This document shows positions 13,313 through 13,762 of a stretch of 13,762 nucleotides of DNA, piece after piece (the first letter of the stretch is position 1; every line of letters begins with the position of its first letter). The position numbers were made by a program, and so were the translations under genes. The DNA is from Enteractinococcus sp. (GTDB taxonomy: Bacteria; Actinomycetota; Actinomycetes; Actinomycetales; Micrococcaceae): assembly GCA_029267455.1 (NCBI GenBank), contig JAJUIX010000007.1, positions 1 to 13,762 of the forward strand, read 5' to 3'. A model generated the notes under the pieces. The model was not told the origin of the DNA. It saw nothing but the letters and a program-made list of their open reading frames with translations, and did no database searches.

Positions 13313-13762
13313 ATGACGGATACTTCACATCTCCTACAGGAGGTTTCACCGGACGACGAAGCGGCGGTTGAACAAGCGGTGCAGGCCGCCCTGGCGGCTT
13401 TTGAAGCGGCCACCGATCTTGAGGAACTCAAGGCGGCCCGTATTGCCCACACCGGTGACCACGCACCGCTCACGTTAGCCAACCGGAAAATCGGTAAGCT
13501 CGACAAATCCCAAAAGGCTGACGCCGGGAAACGAATGGGCAAAGCGCGCGGGAAAATTAGTAAAGCGCTCGCCGAACGTGAGGCCCAATTGCAGGCGGAG
13601 CATGAAGCCCGCATGCTGGTGGAAGAAACTGTCGACGTCACGACAGTGGTGCGTCGTCGTCGGCACGGGGCCCGTCATCCGTTGGAGCTGCTGCAGGAAC
13701 GCGCCTCCGATATTTTTGTCGGGATGGGTTGGGAAATCGCCGAAGGTCCCGAGTTGGAATCC
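13313..13762 (+). CDS. pheS: Phenylalanine-tRNA ligase alpha subunit, 3'-truncated
   Basis: The first 150 codons of the alpha subunit (about 350-370 residues when complete) of the alpha2-beta2 enzyme that charges tRNA-Phe. The N-terminal part (about 15-110) is the helical, charged antiparallel coiled-coil arm that contacts tRNA, with the family's typical LANRKIGKL segment near 58-66. Then comes VVRRRRHGARHPLELL, the conserved R-x-G-x-x-HP entry to the catalytic domain, and GWEIAEGPELE at the window edge (motif 1 region of class II synthetases). The catalytic motifs 2 and 3 lie outside. The ATG at 13313 has AAAGG 12 bases upstream; a better-looking AGGAGG at 13339-13344 is inside the gene with no start codon after it. 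pheT is expected next, outside the window. Confidence 0.94.
   Translation, partial: MTDTSHLLQEVSPDDEAAVEQAVQAALAAFEAATDLEELKAARIAHTGDHAPLTLANRKIGKLDKSQKADAGKRMGKARGKISKALAEREAQLQAEHEARMLVEETVDVTTVVRRRRHGARHPLELLQERASDIFVGMGWEIAEGPELES

Noticed and set aside
13339..13344. AGGAGG as the ribosome-binding site for pheS
   Set aside because: No ATG, GTG or TTG follows in frame at usable distance; the codons before it already encode the PheS N-terminus.
1..13762. tRNA genes, CRISPR arrays, transposases, phage or defence genes
   Set aside because: Read on both strands; no cloverleaf-like sequences, regularly spaced repeats, terminal inverted repeats or matching protein motifs were seen.

Overview
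The window looks like chromosomal DNA from a moderate-GC actinobacterium, most likely in or near the Micrococcaceae (order Micrococcales). Reasons: a PriA-type HisA with the R-G-W element of the bifunctional HisA/TrpF enzymes, TANNNT-type -10 elements with at least one probable leaderless gene, TTG and GTG starts, and a catabolic cluster laid out like Mycobacterium tuberculosis Rv2498c-Rv2506. The genus is an inference; no rRNA or species marker is present.

Layout. (1) 1-1561, plus strand: the 3' part of priA (histidine/tryptophan biosynthesis), then an SseB-family protein of unknown role. (2) 1563-3927, minus strand: an operon read right to left, encoding a luciferase-like flavin monooxygenase (CE1758-type), its FMN reductase partner (CE1759-type) and a MarR repressor. 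In front of it is a clear promoter whose -35 lies inside a perfect 18-bp palindrome, so the MarR protein probably represses its own operon. (3) 4130-4579, plus strand: a Nudix hydrolase, probably translated from a leaderless mRNA. (4) 4599-10723, minus strand: a tightly packed five-gene operon, first to last a carboxyltransferase of 3-methylcrotonyl-CoA carboxylase type, the biotin carboxylase/BCCP subunit, an acyl-CoA dehydrogenase, a MaoC-like hydratase and a CitE-like CoA-ester lyase. (5) 10799-13191, plus strand: a divergent TetR regulator and an acyl-CoA ligase (FadD35-like). (6) 13313-end: the 5' part of pheS, behind a strong hairpin.

How the genes work together. Block 4 and the flanking TetR and FadD genes form a leucine/branched-chain acyl-CoA (and possibly itaconate) catabolic unit: dehydrogenation of an acyl-CoA, biotin-dependent carboxylation, hydration by MaoC and cleavage by the CitE-like lyase to acetyl-CoA plus a second product. 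The usual crotonase-type hydratase and DRE-TIM-type HMG-CoA lyase are absent from the cluster, as are the CoA-transferase genes (scoAB) present in the mycobacterial version. The same sequence block occurs in the tetR/accD intergenic region and in front of the ligase gene, which suggests one regulator acts on both transcripts.

No RNA genes, insertion sequences, CRISPR arrays or phage genes were seen, and no intergenic stretch exceeds about 200 bases. I found no clear new multi-gene system. The best leads are regulatory (the MarR palindrome and the duplicated block) and the unknown substrate of the flavin monooxygenase.
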